Assembly (NCBI RefSeq): GCF_000002985.6
Contig: NC_003283.11
Coordinates: 20,709,501-20,773,500, forward strand
Reading direction: 5' to 3'
Length of the DNA stretch: 64,000 nucleotides
Origin: Caenorhabditis elegans
Lineage: Eukaryota; Nematoda; Chromadorea; Rhabditida; Rhabditidae
In this document: one piece after another, positions 34,841 through 54,690 of the stretch
Position numbering within the stretch: position 1 is the stretch's first letter
Layout of the letters: the number at the start of each line of letters is the position of its first letter
The notes under the pieces: model-generated
What the model was told of the DNA's origin: nothing
Databases searched by the model: none
What the model saw: the letters and a program-made list of their open reading frames with translations, nothing else
Position numbers and translations under genes: made by a program

Positions 34841-37800
34841 TAAAAAATACCATTATAATAGCTGTAAAAACTACTGAAAATCAATGAAAAATAGCTAAAA
34901 TTATCTGAAAACGTGTTGTGAAAATAAACGGGTGCAAGTGCGCTTCACGGACACTTGCTTATAGAGCGTGCGAAAAGAGAGACGGCAGAGAAACGAAAAG
35001 CCCTTTCGCCAGTTTTGTGAGGAAATTAATTATTTTGCTGAAATTTCAAAAATAAACTAGGCTGAAAATTTTGGAAATAGAGAAGAAAAGTGCGGAAAAT
35101 AGAGATAAAATCGGTGAGGTTGCGTAACCATCCGCCAATAAAAGCGAAAAGCATCGGAAGCATGCATTCCATGGAAAACCGGTTTTTTCGGCCGAAAATG
35201 TGATTCACACAAACTTTATAAGGAGAAAATAATGTATAAAAACTTCTGAAAGTGATATTAATTCAAAAATTTACATTCTATCAGTGAAAAATTGTGGGAA
35301 AGTTGCCACCGGAAAGCGTCTCATTTCTGCGGAATTTTTCACATTTCACAATATTTTTTTTCCTCGATTTGTTAAAATTTAATGAGCATTATTTTTGTGT
35401 CTAAGTTTGTCAAAAAAGCCAATTTTTCATTCGAAATACAATGAGAAAGCGATGAAAATTCACAAATTCCGCAACAAGAAAAATTCGAAGTTACAGTACT
35501 CTTTAAAGGCGCACATCTTTTCGCATTTAACTAAAACTTGTCATGTCGAGACCAGGTTGTGCTATTCTGGCGCGAAAATTGTGAATCTTTGCGTCTCGAT
35601 AATATAAAATTGTTTGGAAGCTCGTGACTGCGTCAAACAGTGAACATTATTATGTAACGTCACACTCTCTGTAATATTTCGTGAAAAATCCGAATAAATT
35701 GTTTGATTGAACCTAAAAACATCGGTATTCATACATATTTCTTTCAGAAAGTACGGTTCCCTCAGTTTTGGGCTGAGTTATTTTTTACAGTTTTACAAGT
35801 ATTTTTACATGCTCCATTCATATTTCCTTGGTCCCTAAAAAACCTTCGATGCTTTTCAGAACTCTTACCACGATGGCAACTACTTTTCTGAGCACTCTGA
35901 CTCCCACTGGTATGCCTCTAACCTAATCCGTGTCAAAGGGTGAGCAAGAGAGAGTCCATGTGATATGAAGAGAGTGTGCCAGACAGTGCTGTGCAAATAA
36001 ACTGCACAGTCATAGTCTTAACAATGGTCTGCGCTGTCAATTCTCCACCATTCCATTATTTTTGAAAATGCCAAGTCAGACACAGAAGCATCATTACAAT
36101 AAAGAAGTGCAGAAATTTCAATGTTTAGTTCGGAATAACAACAACGCTAAAATAAATTACCTATCTGAAATCTGAAAGAAATACCTGAAACATGCTGAAA
36201 TATGTTCCCGAATCTCTTCACCTGCTCTCAGCCTAAGTTAACATGAAAGAGCCGCAAAAGTTACTCAAGTGGCCATTGGATTCATGACGTAATTTTCTGG
36301 TCGGACCAGCCGGGAGATTATGAGTCCTGTGCATAACTTTCGGCGAATGGAAATGAGGTGATGATTATGTAATGAAGATTATGGTTTTGGTTTCCAGGAT
36401 CCAGAATGAATTAAGAAAGATTATTATCCACGTGCATGTTGTAATTGATCCTTCGAGATTTGAAAATGTATTTTTATGTTCAGACTATGATTGGCTATCA
36501 AAACATTTTATATTTCTCTTGCAACTCTATTAGTCTATTATAACAGTGTATATCGATGTTAATTTGAAAAGTGAAAACAACAAAAAGAGAAATACAAAAT
36601 TTTCTCAATTGATAAATGTGCTAAAGTTGAATACATTGTTTTTTGCCAGACCAACAGGGGATATACAATTATTGTTGTGTGGTAGGAGTGATTATGTAAC
36701 CATGTAGAAAAAACTCAACTGTCTGAAGTGCATGAAGCTCAATCATAAAGGGTGTTTTAGCCGAATTTGGCGATTTATAACAAAGTCGGGTAAAATCGAT
36801 TATATACCGCTGGCAGTGAAGTCATTTTTCAGTGAACCTAAATGACAATTAAAAGTTCTAAAACCGCAGAGATTTACAGATTTACTATATTTTTAAAAAT
36901 CTCTCAACCCCTGTTTCACTCCAGACAGCCCATCTTCCGGCACATTCAAAAATTGAATGTCAACCCCCACGTCTCCAACACAAAACCAGATACATTCCAA
37001 TTTTATGACACTATAAACGCCCCAATACATGATGCTTGCGCGGAAAAGAAGACGATGGGGGTACTGTAGACACAAAAGGGGCCATCTTCTCGAAGCCGCG
37101 GTGCTGTCCCAAACACCTTCTTTTGTTGTGAGAAGAAGACTGCTTTTTGCGGGAAGAATTTTATCACCTTTTTATTTTCGTGAAGCTATTATTATGATTG
37201 TGCAGCATTATCCAATGTATTTGTCATGAAATTCTGAATTTCTCCCTTTGATGTGAATGCTTATTTGTTGAGTGATGAGTAATCGATTCGTATAGATTTT
37301 ATTGGTGTCTAAAGGCTACGGTAAAGAAAAATAAAATAACTCTAAAGTTAACGTTGCTCCAATTTAACCGAAAACTTCTCTTAATGAAATTTGAGCCGTT
37401 TTTGAGTACTTGTGTCGGCACCGACTTCTTCTTCTCCTTGTTCAAGTGTCATCTTATTATTACCATGAAGTCTCTGCCTACCGTACCTTTGACATGAAAG
37501 TGGTAACCCGATATTGCACAGAATAGATGAATGGGAAATTGACAGGTTGGGAGGTTTGGGGTGATGACGGCAGGTGGAATAACATAATGATTATGATTAA
37601 TTACATGCAGCAATAATGCACGGAGCATCCGAAATTTTTTGAGTTAGTTGATTTAAAAAAGTACCTGAAACATTGAGCTTTCAAAGGATCTGATATTTTT
37701 CTGATCAGACGTTGTCTTCATTATATGTTTCAGAATCAGTTAGCAGGAGGTTTAAGTAGGTGCAAAATAGAATTATACCTCCAACTGTGCGGCGATGGAA

Positions 37801-38079
37801 AAGGAGCTCTTGAAAAGTTGCGTCAGGAGAGGAGAAAAAAACCGAGAAGAAGGTGATATTAGTACACCCACTTGAGAGTTTTTTCCATATCGAAAAACTA
37901 CCGTTAAAGACCCCCTGCAGTATATTGTATTTCTAGTAGAAATATTGTATTTCTAGTATACATACTTACAGCTTAAAAGGTGGTGTATTAAAAAATTTTT
38001 ATTGCTCAATTAGACTCAAAAACTCAAACATTTTCTATTATTTTTGCATTTGCACAGTCATTGTTTTCCTAAATTTGTT

Positions 38080-38325
38080 TAGTAACGGATAAAGTGATGT
38101 AGTCGAATTTTTCATTTCTTTATTAGACTTAAAATAGTTTGAAAACATCGAATTTCAAAATGAAACTTCTTGAAAGCTTCTCAAAAAGTTATGGCGGCTC
38201 AAAAATGTCCTCATATTTAACTAGTTTTAGGTCATTATTTGAACCGCCATAACTTTTTTTGAGAAGTTTTCAATAGAGCAATCAAAAAAATTCGACTGCA
38301 CCACCTTTAATCATGAAACAAAAAT
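38080..38325. repeat. Inverted-repeat element (AAAGTGATGTAGTCGAATTT ends)
   Basis: Left AAAGTGATGTAGTCGAATTT and right AATTCGACTGCACCACCTTT pair, as do internal CAAAAAGTTATGGCGGCTCA and GAACCGCCATAACTTTTT. Relatives lie at 52960-53450 and, as one arm, at about 46550-46670 (GAACCGCCATAGC). Confidence 0.8.
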
Positions 38326-38486
38326 TTTCAATGAATGTGTCTAGATCCGCAAAAAACATGGAAGTATCAAAGTTTTGCAAGTAATTTATTGGTTAGAAAC
38401 AAGAGGGAGCACGTGAAAAAACTGTTTTTTTTCAAATTTGCTGGAACTAAAAAAGCAAAAGTAATTTTATCCATTCAATTCCCTAA

Positions 38487-38535
38487 AAGTTGCCGCTTAT
38501 GGATTGAAGTAGCATCAATCCATAAGCGGCAACTT
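38487..38535. repeat. Perfect 21-bp hairpin with 7-nt loop
   Basis: Arm 38487-38507 (AAGTTGCCGC and on to GGATTGA) is exactly complementary to arm 38515-38535, separated by AGTAGCA. Every base of the 21-bp stem pairs. It lies in the intergenic region upstream of pha-4, 160 nt from a separate palindromic element. Confidence 0.9.
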
Positions 38536-39740
38536 GATATCAAAAATTATACTAAACAATTAATAGTGAAAAATATTTAAAAGAATCCTGAAACTCTATC
38601 ACGGGAGGTATGGAAAAGTGCGAAAAGTGTGAAAAGTGAGAAAATTCGTGTGTGTTTAAAAGTGATGTAAAAGGATAAATATTTGATGATTGAACTTCCC
38701 CCTGTTTGTGTTTGTTACACACACATCCCCTCTTTCCACGGCACTGTTTAAGGTGTTCGGCTGTTTTAGGTTCCACGAGTGCTGGAATTTTGAATCTGAA
38801 GGTATACTGAAATTTGGAGCTTGGACTTAACATCAATTCTTCTGGTTAAGGAGTTGTTCTAAAACTTCCCCCAGGGACCCTTTTAGATGTCATACCATAC
38901 TCTAATGGATTAAAGAACAAGGTGAGTCAGGTGAAGAGAGGGATTGGAGAAGGTATTGGGTAGGTCAGGTTGAAAGCCTTGATCCATTTGGCAAACAAAT
39001 AAAACGACCATCTCTTACCCTTTCTAGGATTAAGAGTTAGTTGTGGTAATGATGACTAATTGGCCCGAGTATCGCTCAAGTGGATCTGGTTTTCAGAATT
39101 TGGAAATCTGAAAATGTTCGTACTCTAGAGTCTCAGAGAGTACTCTGAGACTACCCGGTTACCAGTTCTCGCGTCCCTCTGCTGAAACTCTTGCTGCCCT
39201 CTATTCGTCGGTTCCGCCCATCTTGTCAAATGATCATCAGATATTTTTGCCCTTCCTTTCTGGACAGACTTCTTCATTTTTTAACGTATAGTTTAAAATT
39301 TAACGTTCATCAGCTGCCAATATCTAAAACGTTTTGATTACAAGCGTTCATTATTAATTTTTGAGTTATATAATACTAATAAGTTTGGAATTAAATACTT
39401 TGAAATGGCCCAAATTTTATGACCAAATGAAAATGAAAATTTTGAACACGACTGGTTGGTGAAGCTTAAGAAAAATAGATAAGATTTTAACTAGTGACTG
39501 CAATGCGAATTTTGAGCAGTTCTTTTCTCAATTAGCATATCCAAAACAGTTTCTAGGTGAATGAAACCCCTGCTGATGATGTCGATATGTAGGAAAATGC
39601 AGCTTTCTCTTGATCCACCTGCTTTCTCTATTTGCATTTCTATCTCATACAGTACGCGCGCCGCTCAGTGGGCGCACCGTATTCTCCCTTTCCTTCCTCC
39701 GAGAGAGGACGTGCTCTAGATCCTCTTTTGACATTTTCTT

Positions 39741-39750
39741 CTGCGTCTCT
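39741..39750 (+). promoter_or_regulatory. CTGCGTCTCT motif in the pha-4 upstream region
   Basis: One copy of the promoter-enriched C. elegans motif, inside a locally CT-rich stretch, 3.8 kb upstream of the pha-4 start codon. Function is inference only. Confidence 0.35.
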
Positions 39751-41090
39751 TTGACCCAAAAGTATTCGATAGAGATATATCTTGAAAACGAGAGAGTGTC
39801 AAAGAATCAGACGCTTTCGGGAATAGGGGGTACTGTAAGGGGGCCGAGGCACTAGAGAGAATGACATTGTGCTCCATTGTGCTCCGCAAATCATAGAGAA
39901 CTTGAGCAACTTTCCAAAGTCATAAGACCCAGTTTTGTGGTTAATGATGATGATTTTACACCAAAGTAATACTGGATTGCTATTTATTTTCTTTTTTGTT
40001 TATGAAGTGATTTATTCTATTTTTGTCCGTCTTATGCCATTCACTTTGCCAAAATACTTGATAAAATACTGGGCTGCTGATTAATAATTTTCGATTTGTT
40101 TAATTTTTGTTTAATTTTATGAAATCAAAATTTCGTTTTTTTTGGTTACAACCTCTAAAAATATCATTTTTTAAAGGGGGTACTTCGATTTTGCAAATAA
40201 CTTTTCAAATTTACGAATGGTCCACAGCAACTTTTCACGATTTTTTTACTTTTTGGAAAAATTTCATTGGCTTCAAGTTAGTCCTTTGTAATTTAATAAA
40301 ATAGTTATATCCAATTAAGAAATGAAATTTGAATAAAATGGTTTGAAAAAGTAGGAGAAATTTTTTACAGTTATTTTCATTTGCTTTGTTTTCAATCATT
40401 CCAAATAAAGTTTCCCAGATATATTTTTGTACCACACTTTTGAGTTAATGTTTTTAGAACACACTATGTAATACAAGAATGTTCTATGTGACAGATATAT
40501 TTTTAACAGTTACCGTAGTCAACATTTGACAGCTCTACCATTCTTCAGTGTTATTTTTTGGTTTGTTATTTTTAGTAATAACAATTTAAAAACATAATAC
40601 TGTACATTTTCAAATCTGGTAAACTTTCAATCGTAATTTTTTTTTTCAATTTCGAATTTCTGCTTGAAATATCAAATATGTATATCCCTTATCTTTCTTT
40701 CCTTTCGATTTGTTCTCCCTTTGTACTAATTCATATTTTTATTCTCGTGGTTTACCTCTTACAAGTAGTACAAGTAGCCTCCCTTGTCTAACTTGTCGGC
40801 TTTTTTCTTTGATGGCAAAGGGCTACCTGAATAAGAGATAGATGGTGACCCTCTTCGTTTCTTAATACTTACAAGTTGAGTTAGACGATTGAAAACTTCT
40901 TACATGGCAACCTCAAATTTTAAGTCCTGATGACTTGAGAAAAAATAATTTATATGAACCTGATTCAGACAACCTGGGAAAAACATGTTCTCTCTCTCTC
41001 TCTCAAAAAACCCTTTTTAATTGCACCATTTTCATTGTCTTTTCCATATGGCTAGTCTCGTAAGACAAGTTCAACTTTCCACTTTTACAC

Positions 41091-41200
41091 CTGAAACAAT
41101 CTGAAAATGAGCACCTTTTGTGTATTATTACACCTAAGTGCTCAGCAACAGGGGGTACTCAGTGCACATTTGACCCGGTCAGACAAATAGGTTGTCACCA
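41091..41200. repeat. Stem-loop block, copy 1 (upstream of pha-4)
   Basis: From CTGAAACAATCTGAAAATGA to GGTTGTCACC, this block recurs at 43772-43880 with the same length and about 75-80% identity by eye. It contains nested complementarity: TGAGCAC (41108-41114) with GTGCTCA (41138-41144), and inside it GTGTA (41120-41124) with TACAC (41129-41133). Confidence 0.75.
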
Positions 41201-43346
41201 GAAGTGGATCGATTTTTCTGCTAACAGCTAATCTGGCAAATGCTCCTCTGTTTCTGAATTTATCCATTCCTTCGATCAATTCAGGACTGTGAGCTTATTT
41301 CTTTAGCTGTTACTGACAAGTTTAGAAGAAATCGATAGTTTAGATGAAAAAACAACCAGTGAAGTGAAACCCGCCTCTAGTTGTCCAAAAAAGTCACATC
41401 TGAAAAAATTAATTTCTAAAACTTCATCTTAAAATAAACCAATTTTTTTTTCATTTTAAATTATTTGTTTCGAATCCGAAATGTTTGAATGTCTTGAAAA
41501 ATTAAATCCCAAATTTTCCAAATCAGATACTTCCTATATCTATTAAGTTTTCATTGAAAAAATCTGAAAATTAACAGTTTCTGAATAGATATTAAAGTGT
41601 TGGGTAGAATGGGAAAGACAAATAATGATTGGATGTAAAGATTTCCAAAAACTTTATTAATGCATTTATATAAAAGTTATAGTCATTTCTTATCAGAAAA
41701 ACTATACCATGGCCCTTGATAAGAAAGATTAGATTTTTAGCCCGCCAATAGGACTATCATAACTGCGTTCATGTTGTTCACATGCATTATATCTGTAAAT
41801 CGCACATGGGTGCGACTACTTAACCGGACAATAGGTCTCTATAGGTCTCTGAAAGTGAATACAGAGGTGCTGAGAATAAGATCATACAGCTGGCTGTATT
41901 AATATCTGGGAAAATCATAATTTTTTGGATTTTTAAATCAAAAAAAAAAAAGATTGGTAATCCCTATTCCCCTTAACAAAGAAACGATAGCAAAGGCCTA
42001 AAGAATAGTGTTACAAAAGATTCTACCGACGATGAGCTATGCGGAAAGCGGAACCATTAAACTTTTGTCAAAAGGTGATAATGGACCATCTAACTTATTG
42101 GTCACTTTCCTGTCTTTGTAACTATTATGTTGATAACCCTCATTATCAGTGCCCTTGATGGACGGAGCAACGAGAGGGCAATGCTGTGAACGTCTCTTTT
42201 GATACAGTAACTATCCATTGGGAGATTAGTCATTCCTGAACCTAATACTAGTTTCGGATGCTTGGGTGTGGTATGCAATGAAAAATCAATGAGACGGAAC
42301 TTGAACTCTGTTTTTTGTGAATCGTTGAAATGATTCACCTGTTCCAAGTTATTTTTGGGAGTATTAGCGTCTCATTGATTTAACTTTCTTATTGCTTTTT
42401 TTTGATTTACAGTAATTATTATACCAGTATTGAACACTTTAATAGTCTCGCACAGACTTGTTACCAGATGTACCGTATCTATTAATTAAAAAAAATAAAT
42501 CGGAACGATTTGAAATTTTGAAAATTGTGAAAATTTTAATTTTCGTGCCTAAAACAGCATCAAGCAAATTTTTTGTCAAAGCTTGATTCTTTTTCTCAAG
42601 GTTTTCAAAAATTCAAAAGTTAGTACTGTGCCTTCAATAAAACTTGTAGTCTCTTAGTCTTACACACCAACGGACCAATGGACATTGTATGAATGACTGA
42701 AACAAAAAATATATTATACTTTTTTGTGATATCTTTTTAAATTGCCCTTTGTTAATACTACCTAATTCTTAACTGCTATTAACTGCTACACAACTAGCCT
42801 TATCTTGCTCCCATAACGTATCTAAATGTCGCGCGCGCGGCGTCCGTCCTCTTATGTATCTGTACCAGTCACAAAATTGTGTTGATGAAAAAGGCAAGAA
42901 GAAGAAGAATGGCAGTTGAGGGTGAGAAATTTATTTTTCCTATTGTCGTGGGGGAGATTGGACGGTTTCATTTTTTCAAATGAGATATTAAAACATGATT
43001 AGGAAGAGTTGAGATTAGCTGATTGTGAGCTTAATGATAGTTTTTGGAGTTCAATGTTAAACTTTCCATTTCTACACCACTATACGATTCTGGGTCACTA
43101 AACACCCTTGCTCAGACGGCTTTTCAAAGAAACACCATCTCCCCTCTCCACCACCCTACGCCTGTACAAAATGACTCAAAAGGGCACCGCGCCCGCTCTC
43201 GGTCTCCGATCACTCAGTCTCTCTCTCTCCCTCCACAACCCAAAAAGGAGGCTTGCAGAAGTAGAGAAGCAGAGAGTGACGATCGCTGTCTCCAGGTGTC
43301 CGTGTCAAACTCTCTTATCAATCAGTGCTCTTTTTCTCTCGTGTTA

Positions 43347-43356
43347 CTGCGTCTCT
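43347..43356 (+). promoter_or_regulatory. CTGCGTCTCT motif, proximal pha-4 promoter
   Basis: Lies about 200 nt upstream of the pha-4 start codon, embedded in a CT-rich tract, which is the usual setting of this motif near C. elegans transcription starts. Confidence 0.5.
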
Positions 43357-43551
43357 ATGTCCATTCCCTTCTACTCATTCCCATACAGCCCCCTTCTACA
43401 CCACCATCATCACCATCACACTGTCACAGTGTTGATAACGAAGAGTCGTATCAAGAGACCTAACAAAATCACCCAACCCCAGCCAATATTACCTTATACA
43501 CCCTATCTGTCCACTGCGTATTTTTTGAAGGACTATCTAATTTGAGATACA

Positions 43552-50180
<6,629 letters not shown>

Positions 50181-50792
50181 ATCTCCAATTCACACGTTCT
50201 CCTTTTATTGGAACAGGGCATAGGATACTGCTGATGCTAATACCGTGAAAAAAATGTTCTATGGATGGAAAATGATTATTTTTTGCGATCCTCCTGCCAT
50301 TGGTTTCAACCGGCGTGCTTGTGTCACCTCATCGTTGTTGTAAATACTGTTGAGAATTTATATTCATTCTTCGTCCCATGTTCTCTTTTTTTAAACTGAA
50401 TTTGAATTTATACTGGTTCCCCTCTACCAGATGCCTTAACTTTTACCAGAAATTGATTTTTATTCCTCCATGTGTAAAATCAAAACTTTACCGGTTCCGA
50501 ATTTAATTCTGAATGTTTTCTGCAATAAGTATACACCTATCAATATCAACATAATATTCCCCAATGTTTTTGATGAATTTATTTTTTCCACAATAGATAT
50601 GTTCCATTTTTATCCGCAGGGACTTGACTCCTCTTTTCCATGTTTTCCAGGCTCCTTCTACTTTATGACTTCCTAAATGTCTTTGTATCTAACACTATTC
50701 ACTTCTTTCCAAATTCTCTCCATTTTCTCATGGTATTTTGTTTTGAGTTTTTCATATTTTATTGAATTTGTATTTTCTTTATTATCGTTTTA

Positions 50793-50798
50793 AATAAA
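50793..50798 (+). terminator. Poly(A) signal of pha-4
   Basis: AATAAA about 610 nt downstream of the stop. The 3' UTR would be rather long for this genome and U/C-rich, leaving room for post-transcriptional control. Confidence 0.6.
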
Positions 50799-51755
50799 AA
50801 ATTTGTTAAATCTAAAATATCTGACAATTTTTATTGAAGAAAATATATAGAAAAGTTATGAACAACGATTTGGGAGTATTTGAGCTAGCAGTACTTGAAT
50901 GAACTACTTTGACATATTGAAACGCTATTTTTCCGTATTTTCAATGTTTTGAAAGATGAAAACACCAAAACGGTGTTAAAATCGAGTTTCAATATGCAAA
51001 AAAATTTATTCAAAAAAAGTTCCAAAATTTCCAAAAACCGAAGATAAATTTTCTCTAAAAAATTTCGTCAAAAAATCTCGGATTTTTTACTGAAATAAAA
51101 TAAATATCCATTCAACAAGTTTCTATATGAAATACTTCCGATAACAAAGTAACTGAGTAGAACCTCATTCTATCTATTGTTCCATATAATAGGATCTCTT
51201 GTCTCTTGTACAGAACAATGCGTATGATGGTAACAGATCTACCCCTATTCTTAGGCCCTCACAACAGTACTTTCGGAAGTAACAAGGAGGTGTTGAGAGG
51301 TCAATCACTAAAAGAATGGCAAAATGGGATAAAGGTGCCAATGTTTGGTAAACATTAGATTGAGTTGTGTTGGGGGGAAAGTGACAGAAAGTTATGTAAT
51401 AATATGAGGTAATAGGTTGAGCTCTGGAGAACGTGAGAGGGGTGTACTGTACTGAAAAAATTTAAATGAATTATTTTTTGAGGGATTCCTTCTTCTTTTT
51501 TCCCTATTTGTCAACAAACATACACCTTTTTTGTTTGTTTCTTGTGTATATTTGTAGATTTGTGTGTGCGTTAACCATGAGGGAGAGGAGAAGCATAAGT
51601 TCAGAACAAATTTGACTAGATCGTGGGAATTTTCCAAGTACCGTGGGAAAATAGGCGGATCACTAGAAAAGACCGAGAAGGTTTGCATTAATCAATAAAC
51701 AACTGCTAAAACTATATGTGGTTTCGGTATATGTATATATTTATGTGTACATATA

Positions 51756-52130
51756 TCAGGGGTGGGCGGCAATTGCAGTTCGACAAGTTGTTTTGTGGAC
51801 AAATTTGCTGGTTTGCCAATTTGCCAGATATTTTCAATTCCGGAATTTTTAATTTTCGCCAATTTACCGTTTGCCGGATATCAGATTTACATATATTTAG
51901 AGGGGTTTTTATAGGACTGAAGAAATATTTTTTCCGTTTACTTCAGCTGTTTTCAATGAATTTGCCGATTCGCCGGAAATTGCAATCAATTCCGGTAATT
52001 TTCCAATTTGACTATTTACCGGAAATTTCAATTCCGGTAACCTGCCGATTTGCCGATTTGCCGATTTGCCGGAAATTTCAATTCCGGCAAGTTGCTGATT
52101 TTCCGATTTGTCGGAAATCGTTTTGTCAAC
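51756..52130. repeat. CGGCAAAT-family element downstream of pha-4
   Basis: Starts AGGGGTGGGCGGCAATTGC at 51759. It contains a degenerate middle and then a run of TTGCCGATTTGCCGATTTGC units with CGGAAATTTCAATTCCGG blocks to about 52125. Only one terminus is intact. Confidence 0.8.
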
Positions 52131-52959
52131 TACAAAAATTTAGTCAAGATAATGTACAACATTTTTTTTTGTTTTCAAAGTTTTCCCAAGACTTGTTAGT
52201 ATTTGAATAATACTCTCTTTCAAAACTTTTGAAAATGACAGTACACTAGTTTTAACGCAGTGCCAATCAATATTTCTGTTAAATTGGGTTTTTGACCTAC
52301 GAGTTTACTGTACTTCTACCTTTGCATCTTTCGTGCTCTTGTTCTCTATCTCCAATACCGTAAGCTCTGCGTCTCTAGACCCCATGACGGACTGTGCAAA
52401 TATCAGAAAAGGCACTGCGAGGCTCATTTCAGCGAAAACGGCGGACTGGATTACCCCCTCCCAAAAAGTCAATAAATCAAAAGAAATAGCGTTTCAAATG
52501 AGGAGTTCCGAGCTAGAAAATTAAGGAAATAGTGTTGAAAAATTGGATATCGTAGGGTAAAAGGTGAAAGAGAGGAGCTGCGTGCGCGGAGCAACAGAGG
52601 GAACTGTCTGTAGTTCCTCCCTCATATACATCTATGATGTGATGGATGTTAGAAATTCGAGGAAAAAATTGAGGGAACTAGGAAAATATATTGAAAATGG
52701 AATGGAAGTTGGTTCAAAAATATTTTTAAAAATTCAATAAGTTGGGTGGTTTTTTCAATTTATTAAAAATTATCAGTTTACATATTTGTTGGCATAAAAA
52801 TTTACGGTACTTTTATTTGCAAAAGGGAGTATTGATTTTGTGATGTTTGAACAGAAAATGAACGCAAATTGATTTATTGTTCGTTTTTTTTAAAGTTAAT
52901 AGTGTGTTTTTACTGTAAACATTTCTGAGAATCGGAAAAATGAAACTCGTCACTCTTAA

Positions 52960-53450
52960 AGGTGATGTAAGCGAATTTTTTAAATGCATTATTAGACTCA
53001 AAACTGTCCGAATTTCATAATGAAACTTTTTGAAAATTGTTTTATATTTTGAGATTCGATTTCAATGTCGCAACGGCTGGAAACTATTTTTTTTGAAACT
53101 ACCGTCTAATTTTGGGTATATAAATTAGTTATCTTGCGTTTCGACTCGATTTAGTTATTTTAAAGTCGATATAATAAAATATTTGGTAAAACGTTTTAAA
53201 AAATTTCCTCGTCCATCGACTTTAAAATACCTAAATCGACTTGAAAACGCAAGATAATTAACTGCTATGTATATAAAAATCTAAAAATTAGACGGTGAGT
53301 TCAAAAAAGTTAGTTTCTAGCCGCTGACAAGTCAGTAAAATTTCAAATTTTAACTTCTTGTGAAGTGTTCAAGAAGTTTCATTTTGAATGTTTTCCGACA
53401 ATTTTAAATCTAAAAAGGCAACAAAAAATTTGACTAAACCATTTTTAATA
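52960..53450. repeat. Long inverted-repeat element with AT-rich stem
   Basis: Outer ends AAAGGTGATGTAAGCGAATT and AATTTGACTAAACCATTTTT resemble the family at 38080-38325. An inner palindrome pairs GTCTAATTTTGGGTATATA and TCTTGCGTTTCGACTCGATT with AATCGACTTGAAAACGCAAG and AAAAATTAGAC near 53100-53300. It looks like one palindrome inside another. Confidence 0.75.
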
Positions 53451-54310
53451 TGTACAAACAAATGTTTTGTGGCAAAGTTTTGAAAATTATTTTATCAATA
53501 TAATTTTTACTAATAATCTCGAACAAATTGTATATTTATTGTTAGTTCGAGTTAGAAACCTTCATTTTTTAAATACTTCTCCCAAAAACGCTGTTAAACT
53601 GTTTTTTTTCTAGAAAAAACTTTATGTGCTTCTTCTTAACATTTCAGTCAAAAGCACATTTTCTCAACCCATAACGAAAATATTTTTGATTTCTCACAAA
53701 CTCAAATAAATAGTTATTTGTAGTCTGTAGTTGTTCCCGTCACTTTTCTGACATGTGACCTTTTTGCAGCCACCCAAATACCATTTCACCTTCCCCTAAT
53801 AAAACCAGTCAGAGTTCAGTGTCAATTGTGCTCCCTTGCTCATTCTCTCGAATAGTGGCTCATTCGAAAACCAAGTGACTTGTCTTGAGAAAGGAATTGC
53901 CGAAATATATGAAAGAATAGGTGAGGGAAACGAAAGTCAACAATAGAAGAGTAATACAGGTTGACGTGACCCCCGTGTCTCCCCTTTCGAGATCGTTTTG
54001 GCAGGTATTGGAATTCCGAAAAGAACGAAGTGAACGGTATTAGGTTACTGTTAAGCTTTCTGTGTTTGAATAACCCCGAAGAGACTTTTTTGGCGGCTTG
54101 GTGAGCCTGGCCTGGTGGCAGCGGCAAAAGTCAAGGGACTAACCGACCATACGGTATAAGGTAACCGCTGCACAAGGACCTGCTAATCTGTCATTCAACC
54201 TGAACAAATACAGTGAAGTCCGTTACCTGATTTTTAAATGTGTATGTGGTAGACTAGTATAGAAATTATACGGTGAATACTAACCATAATCTCAGTTAAA
54301 AAGTCCTTTA

Positions 54311-54690
54311 TAGGTGGAGTACCGAAATCTAGAAAATATTTTCAATTGACTCCAAATATTCCCCTGATTCCAAATATCGATGTGAAAAATTCAAAAAAAA
54401 ATCCCCTGATTTTATATTTGAGCTTGAAATCACGAATTTCTTTTCTTTCAAATGCGCGCCCAAAGAAGTTCGATAAAAAATATTTTTCAGAAAAAACCGA
54501 TAAAAGCTCGACAAAAATGATTGAAACTAATCTAAAAAAACTGAACTCGGCAAAAATAAATAAAACGAATTTCATATAAACCAATACAAATCCGGGATTT
54601 TTTTTTGAATTTTTTACAATCATATTTCGAATCAGGGAAAAATTTGAAGTCAATTAAAAATTTCCCAGATTCTGGTACTTGCCTTTAAAT
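54311..54690. repeat. Inverted-repeat element (GGTGGAGTACCGAAATCT ends)
   Basis: Left GGTGGAGTACCGAAATCTAG and right CAGATTCTGGTACTTGCC pair, as do internal CCCCTGATTTTATATTTG and CAATACAAATCCGGGA. MITE-like. Confidence 0.8.

Larger units (their letters stand above)
34841..43551. other. 8.7-kb non-coding region between divergent dnj-25 and pha-4
   Basis: No gene recognised. It contains both promoters and, listed separately, palindromes at 38080-38320 and 38487-38535 and a stem-loop block at 41091-41200. Short GC-rich islands near 39652-39675, 42830-42845 (GCGCGCGCGG) and 43180-43260 stand out from the AT-rich background. Open frames at 43044-43545 overlap the presumed pha-4 5' flank and have no coding support. 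The unusual length fits a developmental regulator with many enhancers. Confidence 0.6.

Noticed and set aside
38487..38535. microRNA precursor at the perfect hairpin
   Set aside because: The loop is only 7 nt, the stem is perfect and only 21 bp, and there is no lower stem beyond it; it does not look like a Drosha/Dicer substrate.
43044..43545. Two overlapping plus-strand open frames of about 140 residues just before pha-4
   Set aside because: They overlap in different frames in a CT-rich, promoter-like stretch, are low-complexity (His, Ser, Leu runs), and end just before the pha-4 start codon. More likely 5' flank.
51716..52210. 164-residue plus-strand open frame downstream of pha-4
   Set aside because: Again repeat-derived (CGGCAAAT element); no splice or start context and no recognisable domain.
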